64,000 nt of DNA from WLJO01 sp032117595. GTDB taxonomy: Bacteria; Actinomycetota; Acidimicrobiia; Acidimicrobiales; Ilumatobacteraceae. The position numbers and the translations under genes were made by a program. Positions 27,414 to 35,679 of the stretch are shown here, in pieces; positions within the stretch are counted from its first letter, which is position 1, and each line of letters begins with the position of its first letter. The notes under the pieces were generated by a model that saw only the letters and a list, made by a program, of their open reading frames with translations, did no database searches and was not told the origin of the DNA. Location of the stretch: NCBI GenBank assembly GCA_032117595.1, contig JAULYZ010000004.1, forward strand, positions 49,242 through 113,241, written 5' to 3'.

Positions 27414-29903
27414 TCAACGCACGACACGGCGGATCCGGCGGACCCAATCCTTGGCAAGGCTCTTTGCATCGGCGGTGCTCGATGCCTCCGCCCACACATG
27501 AGTGATCGGTTCGTCGGGGTCGGGTACGGCGAGCGCCCATTGCGACTCGCTGTACAGCGCCTTGACGCCGTCGACGAGCACGAGCGGCGCATCGGCACCC
27601 TCCACGAGGGTGCGCATCACCGCCCCCTTGGCCTCCCAGGGCGTGCTCACCGTCTCGTGGACGAGCGATACGACCGGAAGCGAGCGACGGACCTCGGCGA
27701 GCGTGCGACCCGTGCGGGCCAGCAGGTCGAGCATCTTCACGAGCGCTGCGGAGGCGTCGAAGGCCGGCAGGAAGCCCGGGAGGATGAACCCACCCCGCCC
27801 GTCGGCAGCAAAACCGACTCCGCTCTCGGTTGCGGCCCACATGAGGGCAGGTCCGCCGAGCTTTGCGTGCAACACCCCCAAACCGCTCCGGGCGGCGATG
27901 GACGTTGCCTGCGACGTGGTGTTCACCGGGAGGGCCACACGATTCCCCAGGATCTGTTCGCGCACCAGTTCGAGGAAGGCGAGCAGTGCCTCGGTGTCGG
28001 ACAGCACGGTGCCTTCGTCGTCAACCACCGTGAGACGTTCCCCGTCGGCGTCGATGAGCGCTCCGAGCTGGGCGCCTGAGGCCCGCACCAAGGCGGCCAC
28101 GCGATCGGCAGCAGCCTTCGGGTCGCTCCCGAGACGGCCAGCGGTGGATGCAAAGGGGTTCACGCCCAGCACGTCGGCCTGCAGGTTCGCCAGCACATTG
28201 GGCATCGTGTAGGAGGACGGGCCGTAGCCGTAATCGATCACGATCTTGAACCGCTTCGACTGGATGAGCTCGGGGTCGACGATGCTGCGCAATTCCTCGG
28301 TGTAGTCCTCGAGGGCCCGGATGGGGAACGAGATGTCGCCGATCTCCTCGGGCAGAACCCGGCGGTAGTCCTCACGCTGGTACAGGCGCTCGACCTTTCG
28401 TTGGACGTCCTCGCTCATGTCGATGCCGTGGGTGTCGAAGAAGCGGATCATCACGTTGCGGGGATCGTCCGGGGAGAGGCGAACGGTCACCCCTCCCACG
28501 GCTCTCGGGCTGCGCGAGAGAAAACGGGTGAGCGGCGTTGACGCAATCTCGAGATCGAGAACGTTCACCCCGGCCGCATTGAATCCCGCCATCATCGCTC
28601 GCTTGAGCATCCGTGCTGCACGGCTCGTGTCACGTGAGGTGACGACGGTGGAATCCTTCCGCAAGGAGGTCGCCCACGCCATGGCGAGGCGCGTCGCCAG
28701 CTCGGGCGACACATCCACATTCGCTAGTCCGGTCACGCCCGATCGCCCGAAGAGACTCGACGCGCCGCGACTCTCCCAGATGATGGAACTGTTGACGATC
28801 GCCCCGTTCTCGACCACCTTGCCCGGGTACACCTTGACCCCGTCGGTGAGTGCTGCGTTGTCGCCAACCTCGACACCGTCGCCCAGCACCACGCCCTCCT
28901 CGAGCCGCGCGCCGGCGTGGATCTTCACGCCGCGGCCCGTCACCACGCCGCGCAGGCCCGCCGAGACGCCGATGAAGGAATTGTCCTGCACGATGCTGCG
29001 CTCGAGGGAGGCGCCCCTCAGCACGCGTACATGAGGACCGAGCACGCTGTAGGCGCCGAGGGTCACCCCCGACTCGACGACGCACTCGGGTCCGATGACG
29101 GCGGGACCCTCGATGACCGCCTCGGGCGAGATCTCGCTCCCCTCGCCCACCCAGACGCCATCGGCAATCTGGAAGCCCGGGATGCGCAGGCGAACCATCT
29201 GATCGAGCACATCGGTGTGAGCCCGCAGATAGGCCTCCAGCGTGCCCACGTCCTCCCAGTAGCCGTGGGCGACGGCGCCGTAGAGGGGCTTGTGGTCCCG
29301 CAGGAGCGCAGGAAACACCTCGCCGCTGAAGTCGACCGATCGACCGGTCTCGATGTAGTCGAACACGCTCGGCTCGAGGACGTAGATACCCGTATTGATC
29401 GTGTCGGAGAAGACCTGGCCCCACGTGGGCTTCTCGAGGAAGCGGTCAATCGTGCCGTCCTCACGAGTGATGACGATGCCAAACTCGAGCGGGTTGTCGA
29501 CCGGGGTGAGCCCGATGGTGGCCATGGCCCGTCGCTCGTCGTGGAACGCCACGATGGAACCAAGATCGATGTCGGTGATCACATCACCCGAGATCACCAT
29601 GAAACGATCGTCGGCCAACAGGTGCATCGCGTTGCGGACGCTGCCCGCTGTGCCGAGGGGTTCGGGCTCGTCGACGTACTCGATGGACACCCCGAAGTCA
29701 CGGCCGTCACCGAAGTAGTTCTTGATCGAACTCGCCATGAAGGCAACCGTCACCACGATGTCGGTGATGCCGTGGTTCCGCAGGAGGTCGATGACATGCT
29801 CCATCATCGGACGATTGGCGACCGGAAGGAGCGGCTTGGGAACGGTCGACGTGAGCGGACGCAGACGCGTACCCTCACCGCCCGCCATGATGACTGCCTT
29901 CAT
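27414..29903 (-). CDS. Sugar nucleotidyltransferase / phosphomannomutase-like fusion
   Basis: 829 residues, three parts. Residues 1-235: nucleotidyltransferase with AGGEGTRLRPLTSTVPKPLL (NTP-binding) and VISGDVITDIDL. Residues 245-370: left-handed beta-helix repeats (IGPECVVESGVTLGAYSVLG). Residues 385-829: phosphohexomutase-like domain in which the active-site loop TASHNP reads RLSPDDP near residue 475 and the metal loop DGDGDR reads DADGER near 617. It probably makes GDP-mannose (or another NDP-sugar) from hexose phosphate, but the mutase half may be impaired. It overlaps the CDP-alcohol transferase gene by four bases (ATGA). Confidence 0.87.
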   Translation of the reverse strand: MKAVIMAGGEGTRLRPLTSTVPKPLLPVANRPMMEHVIDLLRNHGITDIVVTVAFMASSIKNYFGDGRDFGVSIEYVDEPEPLGTAGSVRNAMHLLADDRFMVISGDVITDIDLGSIVAFHDERRAMATIGLTPVDNPLEFGIVITREDGTIDRFLEKPTWGQVFSDTINTGIYVLEPSVFDYIETGRSVDFSGEVFPALLRDHKPLYGAVAHGYWEDVGTLEAYLRAHTDVLDQMVRLRIPGFQIADGVWVGEGSEISPEAVIEGPAVIGPECVVESGVTLGAYSVLGPHVRVLRGASLERSIVQDNSFIGVSAGLRGVVTGRGVKIHAGARLEEGVVLGDGVEVGDNAALTDGVKVYPGKVVENGAIVNSSIIWESRGASSLFGRSGVTGLANVDVSPELATRLAMAWATSLRKDSTVVTSRDTSRAARMLKRAMMAGFNAAGVNVLDLEIASTPLTRFLSRSPRAVGGVTVRLSPDDPRNVMIRFFDTHGIDMSEDVQRKVERLYQREDYRRVLPEEIGDISFPIRALEDYTEELRSIVDPELIQSKRFKIVIDYGYGPSSYTMPNVLANLQADVLGVNPFASTAGRLGSDPKAAADRVAALVRASGAQLGALIDADGERLTVVDDEGTVLSDTEALLAFLELVREQILGNRVALPVNTTSQATSIAARSGLGVLHAKLGGPALMWAATESGVGFAADGRGGFILPGFLPAFDASAALVKMLDLLARTGRTLAEVRRSLPVVSLVHETVSTPWEAKGAVMRTLVEGADAPLVLVDGVKALYSESQWALAVPDPDEPITHVWAEASSTADAKSLAKDWVRRIRRVVR

Positions 29904-30535
29904 GAGCCCGCACCCCCGTTCTCGTTCGTGCGGACCGATGCGCGCTCAGCACGGCCATCACGCAGGTTTCGTCGCATCAACGGCACGTAAGCGACCGCCG
30001 TGTAGTAGCTGAGGGCAAGTCCGGGAAGACCGCAACACCAAGCAGCCACCTCGATGGCGGTGCCCCATGAATCGGTTCCCGAATGCAGCAGGAACAGCGG
30101 GAAGGCGAACATCAGGGCGAATGTGGCGCACTTGCCGAGATACGTCACGTCGAATCGCTTCATCCCGAGCAGCGTCAGCACCACCATCGTCGCCCCCACC
30201 ACTACCTCGCGGGCCACCACAGCGATGGAGAACCAGGCAGGGGCCGAGCCGTCGATCATGATGCCGCCGACCCCCACGATGAAGAGCAGTCGGTCGGCGG
30301 TGGGGTCGAGCACTTTCCCGAGTTCGCTCACCTGACCCAACCGACGCGCGATGTACCCGTCCACCCAATCAGTCGCCCCGAGCGCAGCAAGCAGCCAGGC
30401 GGCCCCAACCCGGTTCTCGGCGCCGAAGATCAGGTACAGGAACACCGGGAGACAGCAGAGGCGCGCGACCGAGATGAGATTGGGCACCGTGAGGATGCAG
30501 CGTCCGCCCGGAGCCCCCTCGACCGTTACGTCCAC
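29900..30535 (-). CDS. CDP-alcohol phosphatidyltransferase (PgsA-like)
   Basis: 211 residues with four to five membrane segments. The full family motif DG(X2)AR(X8)G(X3)D(X3)D is present near residue 60: DGYIARRLGQVSELGKVLDP followed by TADR. These membrane enzymes move a phosphatidyl group from CDP-diacylglycerol to an alcohol (glycerol phosphate, inositol phosphate). The equivalent gene near mycobacterial gcvH is pgsA2 (Rv1822), but the acceptor cannot be told here. It starts the minus-strand run ending in gcvT. Confidence 0.87.
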   Translation of the reverse strand: MDVTVEGAPGGRCILTVPNLISVARLCCLPVFLYLIFGAENRVGAAWLLAALGATDWVDGYIARRLGQVSELGKVLDPTADRLLFIVGVGGIMIDGSAPAWFSIAVVAREVVVGATMVVLTLLGMKRFDVTYLGKCATFALMFAFPLFLLHSGTDSWGTAIEVAAWCCGLPGLALSYYTAVAYVPLMRRNLRDGRAERASVRTNENGGAGS

Positions 30536-30598
30536 AGTCGGCAGCGTACCGGCGACGGAATACGCGCAGGGTCGCCCTGTTCCCTACGATGCTGGTCC

Positions 30599-31021
30599 AT
30601 GCCGACGGTCTTCACCCGGATTATCGAGGGACAGATCCCCGGGACTTTTGTGTGGCGCGACGACACCTGCGTTGCGTTTCTCTCGATCAATCCGATCGCA
30701 CCGGGGCACACGCTGGTGGTGCCCGTCGCAGAGGTGGACCACTGGGTCGACCTGCCGGAAGCGACTGCAGCTCACCTGTTCTCGGTGAGCCATGTCATCG
30801 CTGGTGCCCTTCGTGACTGCTTCCCGTGCGAGCGTGTGGGCCTGATGATTGCCGGCTTCGAGGTTCCCCACACCCACCTCCACGTGATCCCCACCCGCTC
30901 GATGGCCGACCTCTCCTTCGCCAACGCTGCAGGATCGGTTCAGCGGGAAGAACTCGAGCGTCATGCAGAATCCATCCGGGCCGAACTCCGTGCCCGCAAT
31001 CGAACAGAGGTGAGCAACTGA
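30599..31021 (+). CDS. HIT-family protein
   Basis: 140 residues from ATG 30599; the longer frame antisense to the CDP-alcohol gene is a shadow. The histidine triad is HTHLHVIP near residue 95, preceded by CVAFLSINPIAPGHTLVVP. HIT proteins hydrolyse nucleoside phosphoramidates or dinucleoside polyphosphates. It diverges from the CDP-alcohol gene and its stop overlaps the ATG of the ABM gene (TGATG), so translation is coupled. Confidence 0.9.
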   Translation: MPTVFTRIIEGQIPGTFVWRDDTCVAFLSINPIAPGHTLVVPVAEVDHWVDLPEATAAHLFSVSHVIAGALRDCFPCERVGLMIAGFEVPHTHLHVIPTRSMADLSFANAAGSVQREELERHAESIRAELRARNRTEVSN

Positions 31022-31371
31022 TGGCACAGATCGTCATTTCCGGGGAGATCTTCATCGACCCCGCCAATCGGGCGGCGTGCCTCGAGGCGGGCAAGGTGTA
31101 CCAACTGGGCACTCGCAACGACGAGCCCGGCTGCCTCGAGTACGTGTTCTCGGCCGACCCGTGCCGAGACAACGTGATGGTGGTGTACGAACGCTGGGCC
31201 GACGCAGCGTCGCTCGAGCTCCACTTCCAGCACGAGAACTACTTCAAGATGCGAGAGACCTTCGCCAAGCACGGCATCACCGGGGCGACCGTGGCCAAGT
31301 ACCGCATCGGGGCAGAGGACACGGTGTACGTGGACGGCGTCGCCACCTCGAAGTTCCCGGACGAGCGCTAA
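31021..31371 (+). CDS. ABM-domain (antibiotic biosynthesis monooxygenase-like) protein
   Basis: 116 residues. Ferredoxin-like alpha-beta ABM fold: MAQIVISGEIFIDPANRAAC, NDEPGCLEYVFSADP, VYERWADAASLELHFQHENY, then a C-terminal extension to KFPDER. YgiN-type relatives oxidise quinols or are heme-degrading or stress proteins. The protein is a clear paralogue of the one at 34387-34746 (shared DEPGC, SADPC/AADPC, HFxHxNYxKMR). It overlaps the end of the convergent SRAP gene by four bases. Confidence 0.83.
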   Translation: MAQIVISGEIFIDPANRAACLEAGKVYQLGTRNDEPGCLEYVFSADPCRDNVMVVYERWADAASLELHFQHENYFKMRETFAKHGITGATVAKYRIGAEDTVYVDGVATSKFPDER

Positions 31372-32063
31372 AGGCGCTCGAACGGTCCGCGATTGCGGGC
31401 ATTGTTGACCTCGGTCGAGACCCGCGTCACGGTGAGCGTGTCGTCGGGCGCGGGATCGAGCAGGGCCTCGAGAGCGCCGAGGTCGCGGTTCGTCGGGTCG
31501 AGCCAGATGTCCCACTCGTGCCGCTCGAGGATCACCGGCATGCGGTCGTGGACCGCAGCCAGTTCATGGTTCGGCTCCGTGGTGATGGCGGTACAGGTGT
31601 GTCTCCACGTTGTCGCCTCCCCGGCGCCCTTCGGGCGCCATGCGGTCCAGAGCCCAGCCACGGCGAGGGGCGTACCGTCGGCACGTTCGATCAGAACCGG
31701 AAGTTTGGGAACCTTGGCGCCACGAACCGCAGGATCTGCGGGCAGCCACTCGTAGAACCCGTCCATCGGGAGCAGACACCGCCGTTGCGCGAAGGAATCC
31801 CGAAAGGCCGGCTTGGTGCGCACTGTCTCGGCACGAGCGTTGATCAGCGAGGCGCGACGGCGGTCGTCACCGGACCATGACGGAATGAGCCCCCACTCGA
31901 AGACCCGCAGGAATCGCTCGAGCTGGGGATCGGCGATCACGCCGTAAACGTCTTGGGTCGGCGCAACGTTGTAGTTGACGCCGAGGTCAGCGTCGGCTGG
32001 ATGAGCACCGAAGAACTCGGCGAGTTCGGCTGGCCCCGATGTCGACAGGAACCGACCACACAC
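31368..32063 (-). CDS. SRAP-family abasic-site processing protein (YedK/HMCES-like)
   Basis: 231 residues. Cys2 follows the initiator Met (MCGRFLSTS), the residue that forms a thiazolidine crosslink with abasic DNA in HMCES/YedK. Other SRAP motifs: NYNVAPTQDV, WGLIPSW, INARAETV, RCLLPMDGFYEW, and the HDRMPVIL-type segment VHDRMPVILERHEWDIWLD. It shields abasic sites in single-stranded DNA during replication. It is ten bases downstream of the amidohydrolase gene at 32074, probably in the same transcript. Confidence 0.93.
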   Translation of the reverse strand: MCGRFLSTSGPAELAEFFGAHPADADLGVNYNVAPTQDVYGVIADPQLERFLRVFEWGLIPSWSGDDRRRASLINARAETVRTKPAFRDSFAQRRCLLPMDGFYEWLPADPAVRGAKVPKLPVLIERADGTPLAVAGLWTAWRPKGAGEATTWRHTCTAITTEPNHELAAVHDRMPVILERHEWDIWLDPTNRDLGALEALLDPAPDDTLTVTRVSTEVNNARNRGPFERL

Positions 32064-32073
32064 CGTGCGACGC

Positions 32074-33393
32074 TCAGCCCCGGCGGGCGCCGAACGCCCA
32101 CGCCGTGGGATCCGGCTGTGCGTAGGGGTCTCGCTGCATGAGACCCTGGTACAACCGGCCGCCCTTCATCACACCGACGAGACGGTCGTGGTTCTGGAGG
32201 ATGCGGATGTCGGCGATCGGGTCGCCGTCCACCACCACGAGATCCGCGTACTTGCCGGGCTCGAGGGTTCCCAGCATGCCGTTGGGGTCGGCCGCTGCTC
32301 CCCCGTCGCGGGTGGCGCACAGCAGTGCCTCGGCGCTCGACATGCCGAACAGGTCGACGAAGTACTCGAGGTCCTTGGCGTAGGTGCCGTGGGGGGTGAT
32401 GTTCAGCCCGTAGTCGCCGCCGATCAGCACACGTACCCCGGCTTCGCGGAGCCGACGCACGGCCTTGACTGTCTCTTCGACCTCGCGGTCGTACCCGCGC
32501 TGGCGAACCGTCTCACGGGAGAAGCCGATCTTCTCGCACTGCGCGATGAATTCCATCTCCCACGCGATGGCTGGCCCTACGAACACGCGATGGCGATCCT
32601 CGTGCAACATGGCGATTGCCTCGTCGTCGAGGTAATTGGCGTGCCCAATGATGTCGACTCCGGCCCTCACCGCCTGCTTGACGGCTGCAGCCGAGCGGGC
32701 GTGGCACACCACACGCATATTTCGTCGGTGCGCTTCGTCCACACAGGCGAAGACCTCGTCGTCGGTGTAGCTGAGCTCGCCCGGCGGCGCGTGTTCCGAG
32801 AGGTTCTCCCCGTCGAGGAAGATCTTCACGGCGTCGACGCCGTTCTTGCGCAGTGTTCGCACGGCCTGACGCACGGCCCACGGCCCGTCGGCCAGCATGC
32901 CCAGGCCGTCCATGTCGGGCTTGAACCAGTCCTTGTGGAAGTCGGCGTTGCTGGCCGTAGCCCCCACATCGCGACCACCGGCCACCAAGCGAGGACCCGG
33001 CACCTTGCCGCGGTTGATGGCGTTGCGGAGGAAGACATCGATGCGGTGGACCGAGCCGAAACTGATGGCCGAGGTGAAACCGGATCCGAGCATGATCCGG
33101 GCGTTCTCGATGGAGTTGACCATCGCCTCCTCGACCGGGGTCTTGTCGAGTTCGGTGGGCCCGTTGTAGGCGTACGACAGGTGTGCGTGCGACTCGGTCA
33201 TTCCCGGCATCACGAACCGGCCGCCGAGGTCGACCCTCGGGATGTCGGCCGGCGCATTGGCGCACGTCGAGGCGGCGCCAGCAGCCCGTACGTGCTCTCC
33301 CGAGACCCAGACCGAACCGTTGTCGATCACCGACTCGTCCACCCCGGTGAACAACCGAGCATTGGTGAGAATCACATCGTTCGGTCGGGCCAT
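32074..33393 (-). CDS. Metal-dependent amidohydrolase (imidazolonepropionase/prolidase-like)
   Basis: 439 residues from ATG 33393; the frame further upstream overlaps the next amidohydrolase gene. Metal sites: ESHAHLSY after GMT, KIF with the probable bridging Lys near residue 190, CHARSA and GHANYLDDEA His positions, and a C-terminal GGDYGLNITPHG with Asp. The end LEPGKYADLVVVDGDP is typical of the urease-superfamily amidohydrolases that act on cyclic amides or Xaa-Pro-like dipeptides. Substrate is unknown. It starts two bases after the preceding amidohydrolase gene ends. Confidence 0.87.
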   Translation of the reverse strand: MARPNDVILTNARLFTGVDESVIDNGSVWVSGEHVRAAGAASTCANAPADIPRVDLGGRFVMPGMTESHAHLSYAYNGPTELDKTPVEEAMVNSIENARIMLGSGFTSAISFGSVHRIDVFLRNAINRGKVPGPRLVAGGRDVGATASNADFHKDWFKPDMDGLGMLADGPWAVRQAVRTLRKNGVDAVKIFLDGENLSEHAPPGELSYTDDEVFACVDEAHRRNMRVVCHARSAAAVKQAVRAGVDIIGHANYLDDEAIAMLHEDRHRVFVGPAIAWEMEFIAQCEKIGFSRETVRQRGYDREVEETVKAVRRLREAGVRVLIGGDYGLNITPHGTYAKDLEYFVDLFGMSSAEALLCATRDGGAAADPNGMLGTLEPGKYADLVVVDGDPIADIRILQNHDRLVGVMKGGRLYQGLMQRDPYAQPDPTAWAFGARRG

Positions 33394-33395
33394 GG

Positions 33396-34379
33396 TCACT
33401 CCTGTGGGTCGAGGCGCAAGAGACGCCGGGCTTGTGGCGTGAGGGAGAGCGTGAAGGGATCCCGGGCGTGTCCGCCACCCGAGTCCCACCCACCGTAGTT
33501 CGTGCCGAAGACGACTCGATCGGCCCCGACGGTGTCCACGAGCAGATCCAGCGCGGGTTCCGCGTCCATGTGGCTGTCGAACCAGAGACGACGCAGGTGG
33601 GTAAGGAACCCACCGTCGCGGAGGTGCTCGGGGGCCCAGGGTCTGGTGTTGCACGCGAATGCGAACTTCTCGGCGAGGAGCGCCATGACACCCCCACCGT
33701 GGGAGATACAGATGTCGAGGTCGGGATGCCGCTCGGTGACACCACCGAGGATCAGCGCAGCGACAGCGAGGGTCTCGTCATAGGCATAGCCGAGCAGCAG
33801 GCTGAGGTCGAACCGACGCATGCGAGCCGGGGGTTTTCCCACACCGTCGGTGGAAGCGGGGTGGAGAAACAGTGGGACGTCGAGCGCCACGAGTTCGCGG
33901 TAGAACTCGTCGAGCCGCGGATCGTCGAGTTCGTACCCGAAGTCCGTGCCGAGGTACGGGGCGCAGAGCCCGAGTTCCCCCACCGCCCGGTGCAATTCGT
34001 GCAGGGCTGCATCGACATCCTGCATCGGAAGTGCAATGCCGCCGAGGAACCTTCCGGGGTGCTGCGAGACTAGTTCGGCCATCGCGTCGTTGTGAACCTT
34101 GGTGAAACGGATGGCGTCGGGTGCGTCGATCCCGTGGAACATCGTGAGCGGGTTCGGCGAGAGCAACTGGAGGTCGATCCCGTCGGAGTCCATCCGGTCG
34201 AGACGTTTGGCGGTGTCCATGAAGATGCTGCCGCGGTAGTTCATCGGCTTCATTGAGTACTCGCCGATCCGGAAGAACGGGACCCCGTTCTTGTCGGTGG
34301 CGAGTTCGGGACCGAAGCGTCCCGCCGCGCCGAAGGCTGCCTCGAGGACGATGTGGGCGTGGATGTCGATCGCGCCCAT
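33396..34379 (-). CDS. Amidohydrolase-2 family protein (ACMSD/decarboxylase-like)
   Basis: 327 residues. TIM barrel of the ACMSD / gamma-resorcylate decarboxylase group: IDIHAHIVLEAAFG (first metal His pair), LFLHPAS (third His), ISHGGG (fourth His) and the Asp-equivalent segment FGTNYGGWDSG, in which Asn is where many relatives have Asp (GTDYP); this may weaken the metal site or indicate different chemistry. These enzymes decarboxylate or hydrolyse aromatic or heterocyclic acids. It is flanked by an ABM protein gene upstream and an amidohydrolase gene downstream, hinting at a small catabolic operon. Confidence 0.85.
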   Translation of the reverse strand: MGAIDIHAHIVLEAAFGAAGRFGPELATDKNGVPFFRIGEYSMKPMNYRGSIFMDTAKRLDRMDSDGIDLQLLSPNPLTMFHGIDAPDAIRFTKVHNDAMAELVSQHPGRFLGGIALPMQDVDAALHELHRAVGELGLCAPYLGTDFGYELDDPRLDEFYRELVALDVPLFLHPASTDGVGKPPARMRRFDLSLLLGYAYDETLAVAALILGGVTERHPDLDICISHGGGVMALLAEKFAFACNTRPWAPEHLRDGGFLTHLRRLWFDSHMDAEPALDLLVDTVGADRVVFGTNYGGWDSGGGHARDPFTLSLTPQARRLLRLDPQE

Positions 34380-34386
34380 GGTGCGC

Positions 34387-34746
34387 CTACGCCCCCGGCT
34401 CGTCCACGAAGAACTTCGTGCGAACCGTGCCGTTCGGGCCGTACACGGGCTCGTCCCTCGTGGTGAGGTACATCCGGTTCCACGCCCCGGTGATGCCGAA
34501 CGAGCCCAGCAGATCGCGCATCTTCAGGTAATTGGCGTGCACGAAGTGAGCAGCGAGGGACGCTTCGTCCTCCCAGAGTTCGTACACCTGGATCCGCAAG
34601 GGGTTACACGGGTCTGCGGCGAAGCAGTAGAAGTAGCAGCCCGGTTCGTCGTCCCGGGTTGCCTGCTGGACCGGTGCGCAAGCTGCCACGGCAGCATCCC
34701 GCTTGGCCTGATCGGCGAAGTCGATAGTGGCCCCAACCACGATCAT
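34387..34746 (-). CDS. ABM-domain protein, paralogue of 31021-31371
   Basis: 119 residues from ATG 34746 (the open frame continues to 34842 without protein-like sequence). It has VGATIDFADQAKRDAAVAAC, DEPGCYFYCFAADPCNP, VYELWEDEASLAAHFVHANY, and the same extended C-terminus ending in KFFVDEPGA. The paralogue at 31021 shares the framework but differs at about half of the positions. Seven bases separate it from the amidohydrolase-2 gene, so it starts that operon. Confidence 0.82.
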   Translation of the reverse strand: MIVVGATIDFADQAKRDAAVAACAPVQQATRDDEPGCYFYCFAADPCNPLRIQVYELWEDEASLAAHFVHANYLKMRDLLGSFGITGAWNRMYLTTRDEPVYGPNGTVRTKFFVDEPGA

Positions 34747-34851
34747 CGGTGTCCCCCTGTTGTCCCCGCGCCAGTAGCGCCTCATGGTGTCCCGGACGCC
34801 GTTCAACGTCCGAACCGTGGCGGGGAACCCCCACGTTCCCACAACACACGA

Positions 34852-34929
34852 TGGTCGGGCTGACAGGATTCGAACCTGCGACCTCTTGACCCCCAGTCAA
34901 GCGCGCTAACCAAGCTGCGCCACAGCCCG
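34852..34929 (-). tRNA. tRNA-Pro (anticodon GGG)
   Basis: Read on the minus strand: acceptor CGGGCTG pairing with CAGCCCG, discriminator A and an encoded CCA (34852-34854); anticodon stem CTTGA/TCAAG with loop CTGGGGG giving anticodon GGG; T-arm GGTTCGAATCC. It decodes CCC and CCU proline codons. Confidence 0.96.
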
Positions 34930-34930
34930 T

Positions 34931-34958
34931 GGCAGGGGGAAGCCTACCGCCCCCTGCC
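34931..34958 (-). terminator. Hairpin between the MBG remnant and tRNA-Pro
   Basis: Perfect nine-base inverted repeat GGCAGGGGG / CCCCCTGCC with a ten-base loop, one base upstream of the tRNA. No T-run follows. It may end transcription from the MBG remnant or act as a processing element of the tRNA precursor. Confidence 0.4.
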
Positions 34959-34990
34959 CTCGAGGCAGTTGTCGACCCAGAGCGAATCGT

Positions 34991-35386
34991 CTACGGGGTG
35001 ACGGTCAGCGTGCCTGAGCGGTACACGAAGCTGTAGTTCGTGGCCGATCCGCTCGAGCACGTGATGGTGTACGTGCCTGCCGCCGACCGGGTGCTGTAAC
35101 TGCTCGTGCACCGCGGCTGGGTGCTGAAGGCGCTGGTGGTCTGGCTGTTCTGCAACCCCGTCGCCGTCCACGTGTACGCCGGGACCGCAGCACCCTTGCG
35201 GATGGTGAGGCTATTTGCCGTGACGGTGACCGTGGCCTTCACCACCGTGACTGCGCCCGCCACATAGGTGAAGGCGTAATTGGTGGAGGACGCACCGCTG
35301 CAGGTGACCGGCCACTTCGTGCCTGCCGTACTCGAAGCGGTCTGGGCGGAGACGCACACGGGAGCCAGGAGACCGGCGATCGTCAT
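34991..35386 (-). pseudogene. MBG-domain protein fragment, probably truncated
   Basis: 131 residues. It has Ig-like MBG repeats found in large bacterial surface proteins: VTCSGASSTNYAFTYVAGA, then VTVTANSLTIRKGAAVPAYT and YTITCSSGSATNYSFVYRSG, ending with TLTVTP. The frame begins in the middle of a repeat and there is no signal peptide, so the 5' part of a longer gene seems to be missing. It lies 18 bases after the stop of the zinc-ribbon gene, too little for its own promoter. Remnant of a deleted gene is more likely than an active small protein. Confidence 0.6.
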
Positions 35387-35404
35387 CGCTCAGCCTCAGG
35401 GCCG

Positions 35405-35677
35405 CTACGCGAGCCCGATGAGGTCGACCACCCGCCACCCGAGGTAGGCCACCAGCGCCACCACCAAGAGCTTGAAATGCCAGGGGGCCTTCACGTCCTC
35501 CCCGGCCAGTTCGCGAAGCCCCTTTCCGTCGAGGGAGTCCGCAGTGATGGCCTTGCGTGCCGAGGTGACGGCTTGCACCTTGGGCACCTCCACCACCCGA
35601 CCACACGCTGGGCACGAGCCGTCCTCACGCATTGCGGACGGAGCCCAGTACTTCGCGCACTCCTCGCAGAAGGGCAC
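35405..35677 (-). CDS. Small zinc-ribbon membrane protein
   Basis: 90 residues from GTG 35677, three bases after the der stop. The longer open frame upstream is antisense-like der sequence. N-terminal FCEECAKYW and SCPACGRVVE form a four-Cys zinc ribbon. The C-terminus has a single membrane helix, HFKLLVVALVAYLGWRVVDL. Function is unknown. Its place after der suggests co-transcription with the GTPase. Confidence 0.65.
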   Translation of the reverse strand: MPFCEECAKYWAPSAMREDGSCPACGRVVEVPKVQAVTSARKAITADSLDGKGLRELAGEDVKAPWHFKLLVVALVAYLGWRVVDLIGLA

Positions 35678-35679
35678 GA

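Noticed and set aside
34991..35386. MBG frame as an intact small secreted protein
   Set aside because: It has no signal peptide and starts within a domain; kept only as a probable remnant.
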